Origin: Gigantopelta aegis
Lineage: Eukaryota > Mollusca > Gastropoda > Neomphalida > Peltospiridae
Assembly: GCF_016097555.1 (NCBI RefSeq)
Contig: NC_054703.1
Span: 2,940,081 to 3,004,080 of the forward strand
Direction of reading: 5' to 3'
DNA: 64,000 bases
Position numbers and translations under genes: made by a program. Positions 44,465-54,859 of the stretch are shown piece by piece. Each line of letters opens with the position of its first letter. Positions within the stretch are counted from its first letter, which is position 1. The notes below the pieces were generated by a model, which was given only the letters and a program-made list of their open reading frames with translations, made no database searches and was not told the origin of the DNA.

Positions 44465-45110
44465 CTAAAGCGAGACATATGTGTCTCGTGCCGGACCCAA
44501 TTTGTATTCATGCCTCCTTAGTTTAAGGGCCATAACTCTGTGACTAATGGGTAAATCGACATAAAGGTTAAACTAGATCTGTAATAGTAGTTAATAAAGC
44601 TATATACCAAATTTTATCTCAGTATCTTCAGGCATTGGAGAAAAACAAATCTGGAAAACTAATTTTCATATCTCCTAAGTTTAAGGGCCATAACTCTGTG
44701 AAAAATGGGTAAATTGACATGAAAGTTAATCTTGATTTGGAATAGTACATAACACAGCTACATGTATATACAAAATTTCATCTCAATATCTTCAGGAATT
44801 GGAGAGAAAAAAAGTCTCGAAAACATATATTTTCATATCTTCTACATGTAAGTTCAAGGGCCATAACCCTGTCAAAAATCGGTAAATTGTTACGAAAGTC
44901 AAATTTGATCTAAAATAGAACATGATAAAGCTATACACAAAGTTATAACTCAGTATATTGAGGTATTGGGACACAGTGCGTAAAATAAATTTCCGTATTT
45001 CCTAACTTCAAGGGCAATAACTCTGTCAAAAGACTTAACAAAACCAAAATTCTCTTTACTAATGTCAGATTTCTGATGTTCTGTTGGAAACAGGGTGTAC
45101 ATGTAGCTTA
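44465..45110 (-). mobile_element. Family L element, minus strand
   Basis: Four diverged copies of 'aagggccataactctgtgaa' with 'tctcagtatcttcaggcatt' in between, the reverse complement of the core repeat at 45,400-47,200. Confidence 0.8.
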
Positions 45111-45113
45111 GTC

Positions 45114-45262
45114 ATTGGCGTAGGAAGCAGGGGGGGGCAAGGTGGGGCATGTGCCCCCCGTTTTCAGATATTTTGCTTTATATTTGCTTTATAATAGTGT
45201 AAAAGTGTGTAAATATAAAAGTGTGCACCCCACCACTTTTTGGCACCTTCCTACGCCACTGT
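45114..45262 (+). mobile_element. hAT-like MITE
   Basis: Left CATTGGCGTAGGAAG, right CTTCCTACGCCACTG. Interior shared with 17,783-17,917, plus a CACTTTTTGGCACC insertion. Confidence 0.87.
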
Positions 45263-46278
45263 TAGTGGTTTCATTATTTTTATGACTGATTAAAAGTGTC
45301 CTACGGGTCCAACGGGAGGGGACTATAGGTATTATCCCTGTCCTTCTGTCTGTCCGTCTGTCTGTCTGTCCCACATATAGTTTTACCAATGTTTTTTTTC
45401 TCATAAACTTAGAACTTAGACATACAAAAATGTGTTTTCCAGCTTTTGTTTTTGCAATGCTTCAAGATATTGAGCTGAAATTTTGTGTACAGATTTATCA
45501 TGTACTGATACAGATAAAAAAAGTTTGACTTTCATGGCAATTACCTATTTGACTGGAAATAAGCCATGGGGGCCAAGACAACTCATTGTTAGCTTAGCAT
45601 GGGGTGGGCTTATTCCCAGACAAGGGGCCAGTTTTGTTGAGAATTTTTTTTAATAATAATAATAATTAAAATAAATAATAATTAAATTAACTAGGAAGAA
45701 AACAAAAAACGTTCAGTAGCACATCTATTAATTAGTGTTCCATTTGTTATTAATAAATAATAATTGTTTATTAATTAAATTGATTTTTTTTTTTTACTAG
45801 TATCTAATTATCAGAAACACCACTTCTATGTTACAATTACTTACCAGTGCTGTTTATTTACATCCAAAATTTAATGTTGAGAAGACTTAAAACAACAGCA
45901 ATTAACAACAAACTCAATAGGGTATACACACATTTCTGATACAGGCAGCCAGCTAACACTACAAAGAATTGTCGATCGAGGTCATTGTTCTTAGCCAATC
46001 AGAATAAGGTATTTGCTTAATTAGCATTACCTGCGGACCCAGTGTGATGGTAAAAATAGACATTGGTTTTAGTTCAGACTTGGGCTGTGTACTTCAAAGA
46101 AATACTGCAGGCATGAAATTGAAAACAATGTTACACACTGTTACTGTTAGACTGCTAAATCTCACTGGTGGTAAAATATTGTGTTACATTTGTGTTTCAT
46201 TATCTGCAGGAGGTATGACCTTTTAAAAGAACTTTGAGCAAACTTGTAATTTCGAGTTATTTATAAGGTGACGAAGTT

Positions 46279-46362
46279 GGGGGGGGGGGGGGGGGGGGGC
46301 TTATTTACGAATGAGGGCCTAATTTCTTAAATGCTATCAAAATGGGAGGGGGGGGGGGGCTT
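46279..46362 (+). repeat. Two G homopolymer tracts
   Basis: Runs of about 21 and 13 G, each followed by CTTATT, inside a duplicated ~65-bp segment. Confidence 0.9.
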
Positions 46363-47229
46363 ATTCAAAGACATGAGCTAATTTCTGGTCAAATAGGGTA
46401 ATTTTACCCATTTTTTCACAGAGTTATGGCCTTTGAACTTAGAAGATATGAAAATTTGTTTAACAGAAATTTTTTTGTTTGTTTTTGCAATGCCTTAAAA
46501 TTTTGTATATACCTTTATCACTTACTGTTACAGATCGTAACGATTTACCCATCATGTACTGTTACAGACCAAGTTTGATTTTCATGATGCTTTACTAATT
46601 TTTAACACAGTTGTGGCCCTTGAAAGTGATACAGACGTGTTTTCCAGAAAACAAATTTCCGCAGTGACTCAGGATATTGAGCCAATATTTTGTGTATAGC
46701 TTCACCACATACTGTTACAGATCAAGTTTGACTTTAATGGTGATTTATCCATTTTTCACAAAGTTATGTCCCTTGAACTTACAAGAGACAAAAAAATTCC
46801 AGAATTTGTTTCACAATGCCTCAGAATATTGAGCTGAAATTTGGTGCATAGCTTTATCATGTTCTGTTACAGATCAAGTTTGACTTTAATGGCGATTTAT
46901 CAATTTTTCACAAAGTTATGTCCCTTGAACTTAGAAGATACAAAAAAAATGTTTTCTTGAATGCCTAAAGATACTGAGCTGATATTTTGTATATAGCTTT
47001 ATCGTGTACTGTTGACTTTCATGTCAATTTACCCATTTATTTCTCAGAGTTATGTCCCTTGAACTTAGAATTAAAAAAAAAAAAATCTTGAATGCCTCAA
47101 AATATTGAGCTGAAATTTTTGCTATAGCTTTATCATGTATTGTTAACTTTCATGGCGATTTACCCATTTTTTTCAAAGTTAGTCCCCTATCATTTGAACT
47201 GGAGGGGACTATAGGTTTCATCTCCATTC

Positions 47230-47985
47230 TTCTGTCTGTCTGTCTGTCTGTCCATATGTCAGTCAGTCTGTCTGTCCGTCCGTCTGTCTGTCAATCTGTC
47301 TGTCTGTCTGTCCATTTGTCTGTCCGTCTGTCTGCCTGTCCATCTTTCTGTCTGCCTGTCTGTCTGTCCATCTGTCTGTCCATCTGTCAGTCTGTCTGTC
47401 CATATGTCTGTCTGTCCATATGTCTGTCTGCCTGTCCATCTGTCTGTCTCTGTCCATCTGTCTGTCTGTCCATCCATCTGTCTGTCTGTTCATATGTCTG
47501 TCTGTCTGTCTAACCATCTGTCTGTCTGTCGGTCTGTCTGCCTGTCCTGTCTGTCTGTCTGTCCATATGTCTGTCTAACCATCTGTCTGTCCATCTGTCT
47601 GTATGTCTGTCCATCTGTCTGTATGTCCATCTGTCTGTCTGTCCATATGTCTGTCTGTCCATCTGTCTGTCTGTCCATATGTCTGTCTGTACATCTGTCT
47701 GTCTGTCTGTCTGTCTGTCCATCCATCCATATGTCTGTCTGTCCATCTCTCTGTCCATCCATCTGTCTGTCTGTCCATCTATCTGTCCATCCATATGTCT
47801 GTCTGTCCATCTGTCTGTCCATCTCTCTGTCCATCCATCTGTCTGTTCATCTGTCTGTCTGTCTGTCCATCTCTCTGTCCATCCATCTGTCTGTCCATCT
47901 GTCTGTTCAGCTGTATGTCTGTCTGTCCATCTCTCTGTCCATCCATCTGTCTGTCCATCTGTCTGTTCATCTGTCTGTCTGCCCC
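47230..47985. repeat. (TCTG)n / CCATCTG compound microsatellite
   Basis: 750 bp of TCTG with CCAT and ATGTCTG interruptions; in the second half it forms longer units (CATCTCTCTGTCCATCCATC). All six frames are partly open, so long C/L/S and D/R/Q/T frames appear without meaning. Confidence 0.97.
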
Positions 47986-48179
47986 ACATTGTTTTTTGAA
48001 TGTTTTATTTACAGTGCCTCAAGATAATGAGCTGTAGGTTTATTAGGTTTGACAGAGTTATTGCCCTTGAACTTAGGAGATTCAAATATTTGTTGAGCCT
48101 CATAGGGCACATGTATTGCTTTAACATTACTCTCACTGGGCAGAACTATCAACTCAGCTGCCCCTAATGATAGTCCACG

Positions 48180-48566
48180 GAAAGAAAGAAATGTTTTATT
48201 TAACGACGCACTCGACACATTTTATTTACGGTTATATGGCATCAGACATATGGTTAAGGACCATACAGAGTTTGAGAGGAATCCCGCTGTCGCCACTACA
48301 TGGGCTACTCTTTCCGATTAGCAGCAAGGGATCTTTTATTTGTGCTTCCCACAGGCAGGATAGCACAAACCATGGCCTTTGTTGAACCAGTTATGGATCA
48401 CTGGTCGGTGCAAGTGGTTTACACCTACCCATTGAGCCTTGTGGAGCACTCACTCAGGGTTTGGAGTCAGTATCTGGATTAAAAATCCCATGCCTCGACT
48501 GGGATCCGAACCCAGTACCTACCAGCCTGTAGATCGATGGCCTAACCACGATGCCACTGAGGCCGT
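48180..48566 (-). mobile_element. Chimeric SINE (B-like head, A core, A1 tail)
   Basis: Minus strand: head with GTGGTTAGGCCATCGATC and GGGTTCGGATCCC boxes, a linker ('tgggtaggtgtaaaccactt'), then the A core in its 'aactggttcaacaaaggcc' variant and A1 tail (GTCGTTAAATAAAACATTTC). ATGATAGTCCACGG and ATGATAGTTCATGG flank it, an imperfect 14-bp target duplication. Confidence 0.9.
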
Positions 48567-48616
48567 TTGATGATAGTTCATGGATTTGGTTTCTTTATAA
48601 CACAAAAATAAACCTC

Positions 48617-48690
48617 CATTCAAGGGATTTGAACCTGAGACCCTCACTATTAAGAGTGCAGCACTCCACCAACTGAGCTAATAGGGAAAT
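48617..48690 (-). tRNA. tRNA-Lys(CTT)-like sequence, probably a pseudogene or SINE head
   Basis: Minus strand: TAGCTCAGTTGGTGGAGTGC (D-arm/A box), GCACTCTTAATAGTG (anticodon arm reading CTT), GGTTCAAATCC (B box). The T stem is weak and the 5' TTCCCTA has no pairing partner at the 3' end, so a functional tRNA is unlikely. Confidence 0.5.
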
Positions 48691-48788
48691 TCCCACTAGC
48701 TACTGCTAGTAGGAGAACTTTATACCAACACTACTACATGAAATCTCCCAGAATGCTTGTTTTTATATTATTTTATTTTTATCTTCAG

Positions 48789-48895
48789 ACCTGGAGAAGA
48801 TGCATGAGGGTCAAATTCAGTCGATAATGGAGCAACATCGACAAGAGATGGAGAAGCTCAAGAAACAGCACCAGGAAGAACTGAAGAAACTACAG
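48789..48895 (+). CDS. Exon 10 of coiled-coil gene (last in window)
   Basis: Acceptor 'ttattttatcttcag', donor GTAACG, phase 1 in and 0 out. Completes D323 and encodes 324-358: LEKMHEGQIQSIMEQHRQ, then EMEKLKKQHQEELKKLQ. Very regular heptads with an H/Q/K/E composition. No stop codon; the next exon is not identified in the remaining 15 kb. The last 8 exonic bases and the donor are the seed of the array that follows. Confidence 0.87.
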
Positions 48896-50030
48896 GTAAC
48901 GTGCATTGTTTTATTTCACTGTCACCCCAGTGCTGTAACTATAGGTAACGTGCATTGTTTTACTTCACTGTTACCCCAGTGCTGTAACTATAGGTAACGT
49001 GCATTGTTTTACTTCACTGTCACCCCAGTGCTGTAACTATAGGTAACGTGCATTGTTTTACTTCACTGTCACCCCAGTGCTGTAACTATAGGTAACTGCA
49101 TTGTTTTACTTCACTGTCACCCCAGTGCTGTAACTATAGGTAACGTGCATTGTTTTACTTCACTGTCACCCCAGTGCTACATCTATAGGTAACGTGCATT
49201 GTTTTACTTCACTGTCACCCCAGTGCTACAACTATAGGTAACGTGCATTGTTTTACTTCACTGTCACCTCAGTGCTGTAACTATAGGTAACGTGCATTGT
49301 TTTACTTCACTGTCACCTCATTGCTGTAACTATAGGTAACGTGCATTGTTTTACTTCACTGTCACCCCAGTGCTACATCTATAGGTAACGTGCATTGTTT
49401 TACTTCACTGTCACCCCAGTGCTGTAACTATAGGTAACGTGCATTGTTTTACTTCACTGTCACCCCAGTGCTATAACTATAGGTAACGTGCATTGTTTTA
49501 CTTCACTGTCACCCCAGTGCTACATCTATAGGTAAACTGCATTGTTTTACTTCACTGTCACCCCAGTGCTGTAACTATAGGTAACGTGTATTGTTTTACT
49601 TCACTGTCACCCCAGTGCTACATCTATAGGTAACATGCATTGTTTTACTTCACTGTCACCCCAGTGCTATAACTATAGGTAACGTGCATTGTTTTACTTC
49701 ACTGTCACCCCAGTGCTGTAACTACAGGTAATGTACATTGTTTTACTTCACTGTCACCCCAGTGCTACATCTATAGGTAACATGCATTGTTTTACTTCAC
49801 TGTCACCCCAGTGCTATAACTATAGGTAACGTGCATTGTTTTACTTCACTGTCACCTCAGTGCTGTAACTACAGGTAACGTGCATTGTTTTACTTCACTG
49901 TCACCCCTGTGCTGTAACTACAGGTAATGTGCATTGTTTTACTTCACTGTCACCCCAGTGCTACATCTATAGGTAACATGCATTGTTTTACTTCACTGTC
50001 ACCCCAGTGCTATAACTACAGGTAACCTGC
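48896..50030 (+). repeat. 49-bp minisatellite carrying the exon 10 donor, ~23 copies
   Basis: GGTAACGTGCATTGTTTTA recurs every 49 bp from the true donor (48,896; then 48,945, 48,994 and on to 50,022). Each unit is preceded by AACTATAG or AACTACAG, as in the exon (AACTACAG). Each also contains 'tttacttcactgtcacccca' ending in CAG, an acceptor-like signal 14 bases before the next donor. One more diverged piece sits at 50,411-50,445. Confidence 0.97.
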
Positions 50031-50057
50031 TTATAGCATATTAAATGACCTTTCATT

Positions 50058-50162
50058 TCGTATCATGTTTATGTCCCGTGTTAAATAATTTTCAACTGTC
50101 ACAAGTTTTAGCGAGTAACAATGATAATTATTTCACAAGGGACATATAAACATGATACGGGA
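50058..50162. repeat. Imperfect hairpin, ~32-bp arms
   Basis: CGTATCATGTTTATGTCCCG at left, GGGACATATAAACATGATACG at right (one base inserted). Related in its inner part to the hairpin at 36,721. Confidence 0.82.
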
Positions 50163-50810
50163 TGGTAGCGAGTTTAATATCTATATTTATTACCCATAAT
50201 TGATCTTAATTTATATCACTGAACTCATTTGGATGAGGTTCCTGCAAGATTGTAGTGCGCCAATCGATGACGTCATCGTCTGACTTGGAAGTGTTACCAT
50301 ATAAATGTGTAATACAAATGTCAAATGTCATAGTATAACAGTCTAGCATACTATAAACTTGTGCAATAAACAACATGGGAAAATTACTGGCATGTAGTTC
50401 TGTATATTTACATGTACTTCACTGTCACCCCAGTGCTGAAACTGACAGGGTGGTAATTACAGGCCCATAGGAATTTAAGGAAGAAAATGTACATTTGTTT
50501 GTTCCACGTGTAATTATATAATTACAAACTTCCAGCCATTATACAATTTACATTATATAATTACAAACTTCCTGCCATTATACAATTAACATTATACAAT
50601 TTACATTACACAATTTACATTATACAATTTACATTATATAATTTACACTTAAAAACTGAATGTTATCCATCGAAAAACCTCAGAAAATTACATCATAACG
50701 TCGTTACGTAAAACAGATCATGGACAGGATGTTAGAAACTTATTTATATGTAAGTTTAACTAAATAAGTTGTGTTGTTTGCAGATATAAAAATTCTTTGA
50801 CATTTTTTGT

Positions 50811-50864
50811 AATTTATCGATGTATAACAGTCACAAATTTGTGACTGCTATACGTCGATAAATT
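50811..50864. repeat. 54-bp near-perfect palindrome
   Basis: AATTTATCGATGTATAACAG on one side, CTGCTATACGTCGATAAATT on the other, centre CACAAATTTGTG with no loop. Confidence 0.92.
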
Positions 50865-50984
50865 CACAACAAAAAAAAGAGAAACAATTCATATATAAAT
50901 AAAAATATGGTTGTACCTTCTTAATTCTCCCCAATACAGATTGTGTCCCATACTTTAGATACCATGCCTATGGGCAAGATGGAG

Positions 50985-51495
50985 TGCAGTACCCCCCCCC
51001 CCCCCAACAAACACCCCCCCAAAAAAAAACCCACACAAGAAACCCCCACCAAAAACCCCAAAACAAACAACAACAAAAATCAAATTTGTCCAGTTTGCTC
51101 GTTTAAATTTTTGTCTAGCTACATACACATGTAGATTATCTCCCTTCATTTTCAATGGTTTGGTTTGGTTTGGTGGGGAATACTGTAACAATTTGTAACA
51201 TACTGATGGAAAAGAAATAATTAAAGGATCTCACCAACACCTACAGCACAATCCCTCCCCCCCCCCCCCCCCCAAACAAACAACAACAAAAATCAAATTT
51301 GTCCAGTTTACTCGTTTGAATTTTTGTCTAGCTACATACACATGTAGATTATCTCCCTTCATTTTCAATGGTTTGGTTTGGTTTGGTGGGGAATACTGTA
51401 ACAATTTGTAACATACTGATGGAAAAGAAATAATTAAAGGATCTCACCAACACCTACAGCACAATCCCCCCCCCCCCCCCCCCCCCCCCCCCGGT
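50985..51495. repeat. ~217-bp duplication separated by long C-tracts
   Basis: 'caaacaacaacaaaaatcaa' to 'acctacagcacaatcc' occurs at about 51,065 and 51,282, each copy ending in a C-run (16 and ~26 C). A further C-run is at 50,992. Confidence 0.9.
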
Positions 51496-51499
51496 CGCT

Positions 51500-51700
51500 A
51501 GTGCCAGCAAGTTAACAGTATTGCTGATATCCAGTGTCATGTTACTCACATTTAGTCCCAATTTATAACTCTGTGCGTCATCAGAGCTAGCGGGGTGTGC
51601 AGGGGCAACCGTAATTATGTACCACATTATTGAATAATAGTAACAATTCAGGTGAAACTGCCTACATTGGCTGTTCCAGCATTTTGTCCTCACCCATGTA
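51500..51700. other. Moderate-GC segment, unassigned
   Basis: Minus strand carries a 79-codon open frame (51,454-51,693) whose first part runs out of unique sequence into a poly-glycine tract made by the C-run. No splice-compatible link to the gene. Not called as coding. Confidence 0.35.
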
Positions 51701-51900
51701 TTAAAAATGAGATTTAATCAATACAATTTGGTGGTAATTTGTTAAAAACAAATCTGTTTTAAAATTTACAGACATCTGTTTGTAAAAAAACCATATTATG
51801 GGAGTTAGTATGGGTTTAAAATTTAATACATATACATGTAATATGTTTTTATATGAGTTTTAGAATTATTTTGTATATATGTTAAACACCTAATAACCAT

Positions 51901-52058
51901 ACAGTAAACCAGAATTCCTCTCTCAACTGGGCATTTTTTTATTGTCCTGTTTTATATATCAGTACAAAAAAAACCCTCTACAAACCAGACACCTCTTTAA
52001 AAATAAATATAGTTTTTACTTGATCCTGTAGATATCCATTTTAGAGACGTTTCACTGT
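51901..52058 (+). mobile_element. Short pogo/Tigger-like TIR remnant
   Basis: ACAGTAAACCAGAATTCCTC on the left, 'atccattttagagacgtttc' plus ACTGT on the right, with 'ctctacaaaccagacacctc' inside. Similar ends occur at 25,815-25,848 and 23,205-23,290. Confidence 0.5.
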
Positions 52059-52149
52059 CATTTTTAAGGAAACCTCTTTTACATAAAAATGTTTAGTGAA
52101 AAAATGTTATGTGAGTTGCTGTGGGTTTAAAACTCAATATGTTTGTAAG

Positions 52150-52580
52150 GGTGTATAGATGACAATAGTAATATATGTGGCTAAAACTCCTACCTGCAGT
52201 GTATCAATTGACATAAACGCCACGGATATAAATACTACCACTCCTCACCCTTAAAGTCAATCAGAAAAATATTGGGGGTCAAGCTGCTCATTTCTGAGAT
52301 AACAGGTAGCTTCTATAACTACTCTAGTTCTGCACAAAATTCGAGTACTTTTTTTTTTACAGGTACCCCATACATGTTTCAAGCACAGGGCTACTTGACA
52401 CATTGGTACTAAATGAAATAAAATTAAATACATTTTTTGCCCAGATGAATTTTTTTTTTTTACAACCAACACACTCACATTTATCACCAATCACAGGACT
52501 TGTGGTGTTCACTTCTCTATCAAAAGTTTGGTACACCTCGAATTTTGACCGAGCCGGAAGTTATTTGGTTTAGTACTACC
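52150..52580 (-). mobile_element. Family C interspersed repeat, full length
   Basis: Reverse complement of 35,996-36,425 throughout ('agtaatatatgtggctaaaa' to GGTTTAGTACTACC). Confidence 0.9.
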
Positions 52581-52974
52581 TTAAATGATGTAGTATATGG
52601 TATAGTGATGTGCCAATTCATCGCTTTCCTTTTGATGCAAACAGACATTACTTATCTTATTCTTTGTTTTTCACAATTTTGAACACAATAACAGTGTTGT
52701 ATGTTGATATTTTCTTAGAAATTCTGAATAATGATGAAAACAAATAGGCCTACAAACATATATATTTATTCCTTTTCTGTTGCTGTTCTCGTGGGGATGT
52801 GAATATTTATTTTGCAGCTGTAGTCTTCTTTTTAGCCTCCATGTTTAAATTAAACATAATTATGCTTCTCTTCAGATTTCTTTAAGGGGCCATGTAATAA
52901 TTACCTAAATCAAAATCTGGCAGTTTTATACCCCCTCCCCCAGTGTAATGTAATTCTGTAACACTAAGAGAACT

Positions 52975-53190
52975 GGCCCATCTACAGTTATGTAATACTC
53001 AACAACACCCCATCTACACTTACGTAATATTCAACAACACCCCATCTACAGTTATGTAATATTCATCAACACACATACGCACCATCTACAATGACATAAT
53101 GATCATCAACACCCCATCTACAGTTATGTAATATTCATCAACACCCCATCTACACTTATGTAATATTCATGAACATCCCCACCCACTACT
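52975..53190. repeat. ~33-bp minisatellite, 6 copies
   Basis: Unit ACACCCCATCTACACTTATG plus 'taatattcatca', mildly diverged. Confidence 0.92.
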
Positions 53191-53344
53191 TTCTCTGCCA
53201 CTGTAATGTAATTTTACCAACATTTTTATTATTTTTATTTATTTTTATTTTATATAATAGTGCTTGGTGTAAAATGGGGATTTTATTAAACTTAAAACAT
53301 ATTAATATTTTTATAACTATTATACTTTGTTGCTGTAATTAATA

Positions 53345-54525
53345 AATAAATAAAAATATTTGATTATTATCTATAATTATACTTAGTTTTTGTATAATAA
53401 CATTTTGCATCAAGGATACACACATGTACATAGTGTCTCACTATAAATACTAACAACATGTAGACGCAATCAGCATTATTAAAAATACAAAATGTCTGAC
53501 TTTAAATATTTTTAAAAATATATATAATACCTATATTAGAAGTTTACTAACAACATGTAGGCCTAATCTGCATAATTTAAAATATATGATTAATGTTTAT
53601 AATTATACTAAATTTTTGTATAATAACATTTTGCATCAAGGATACATACAAAATGTCTGACTTTAAATATTTAAAAAAATACATAATATATAATATCAGA
53701 AGTTTACTAACAGCATGTAGGCCTAATCAGCATTATAAAAAATATATGATTATTATTTATAATTATACTTTGTATAATAACATTTTGCATCGAGGATACA
53801 TACAAAATGTCTGACTTTAAATTAAAAAAATAAATATAATACATATATCAGAAGTGTAATAACAACATGTAGGCCTAATCTGCATTATTAAAAATATATG
53901 ATTAATGTTTGTAATTATAATTAGTTTTTATATAATAACATTTTGCATCGAGGATACATACAACATGTCTGACTTTAAATATTTAAAAAATATACATACT
54001 ACATATAACAGACGTTTACTAACAGCATGTAGGCTTAATCATAATAATAAAAAAAAATATTAATGTTTATAATTATACTTATAGTTTTTGTATAATATTT
54101 TGCATCAAGGATACATACAAAATGTCTGACTTTAAATATTTAAAAATATATATATAATACATGTATGAGAAGTGTAATAACAGCATGTAGGCCTAATCTG
54201 CATTATTAAAAAAATATATGATTAGTATTTATAATTATACTTTGTATAATGACATTTTGCATCAAGGATACATACAAAATGTCTGACTTTAAATTAAAAT
54301 TTATATATAAATATAATACATGTATCAGAAGTGTAATAACAGCATGTTGGTGTAATCAGCATTATAAAAAATATATGATTATATTATTTATAATTATACT
54401 TTGTATAATGACATTTTGCATCAAGGATACATACAAAATGTCTGACTTTAAATTAAAACAAATATATATATAATACATGTATCAGAAGTGTAATAACAGC
54501 ATGTAGGAATATAATCAGCATATCT
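53345..54525. repeat. ~160-175-bp AT-rich tandem repeat, 7 copies
   Basis: Landmarks AACATTTTGCATCAAGGATA, AAAATGTCTGACTTTAAAT and AACAGCATGTAGGCCTAATC recur in order. Unit length varies through A/T-rich slippage. Confidence 0.95.
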
Positions 54526-54576
54526 ACAGTATATAACACCTCCCACCCTGGAATCTGTAGGTCAATATTTATTTGT

Positions 54577-54830
54577 TTAAAGGTTAAAAAAATAGACTGG
54601 CCACGTGTACAATGGTTCTTTGTTGTCGGTGGTGAGAATGTAGATTACGGGTAATAACGTCTCTGACTGTCGAGCACCGGTGCCAGCGCGAGATGAATTG
54701 TTTTCAAGCCATGTCTCTGTCACGTTTGGCTGTCGGCGGCCATTGTGAGTGCCTAGCAACCGCCTTGCATGTGGCATGGACCTCCTTTGTGTTCATGCTA
54801 GGGTGACTGTTGTTTTAAAGTGTAAAGGGT
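54577..54830. other. GC-richer unique island in intron 10
   Basis: Stands between two AT-rich arrays. Carries a minus-strand 66-codon frame (54,577-54,777), and on the plus strand a donor-like CCATTGTGAGTGCC. No acceptor gives a frame that continues the coiled coil. Left unassigned. Confidence 0.3.
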
Positions 54831-54859
54831 GAATGGCACAGCTGAAGCATGATAAGGCG

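Larger units (their letters stand above)
45310..48110 (+). mobile_element. Family L elements with expanded core and microsatellite
   Basis: Left end GGGGACTATAGGTATTATCC with (TCTG)n at 45,310 and again GGGGACTATAGGTTTCATC at 47,207. Between them, about six ~150-bp core units ('gttatgtcccttgaacttag', 'ttgagctgaaattttgtgta'), with an interruption of unrelated sequence at about 45,640-46,260. A right end (CATAGGGCACATGTATTGC) is at 48,100. Non-coding. Confidence 0.75.
5046..48895 (+). other. Gene span: unrecognised coiled-coil protein gene, 3' end outside window
   Basis: Ten coding exons: 5060-5209, 9455-9523, 12875-12919, 13547-13630, 17114-17310, 26219-26304, 28218-28318, 33408-33575, 44304-44370, 48789-48895. 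The junction phases agree throughout (0,0,0,0,2,1,0,0,1). The sum is 1,074 nt, exactly 358 codons with no stop. Residues 1-182 are mixed and acidic, with a hydrophobic patch near residues 94-99 and an acidic stretch around 122-145. Residues 183-358 form a nearly continuous K/E/Q/L-rich coiled coil with no transmembrane segment or signal peptide. This looks like a cytoplasmic, cytoskeletal or scaffolding protein, but that is inference from composition only. The start at 5,060 is chosen for its CACCATG context just after an acceptor site, so an upstream non-coding exon is expected. The family was not identified; the ends of transcript and protein are unknown. Confidence 0.8.

Noticed and set aside
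47256..48037. Open frames up to 207 codons (C/L/S/V-rich on plus, D/R/Q/T/W-rich on minus)
   Set aside because: Tetranucleotide TCTG repeats keep most frames open; no unique sequence and no splice support.
51454..51693. 79-codon minus-strand ORF ending in poly-glycine
   Set aside because: Poly-glycine comes from a C homopolymer; the remaining part lacks splice context.
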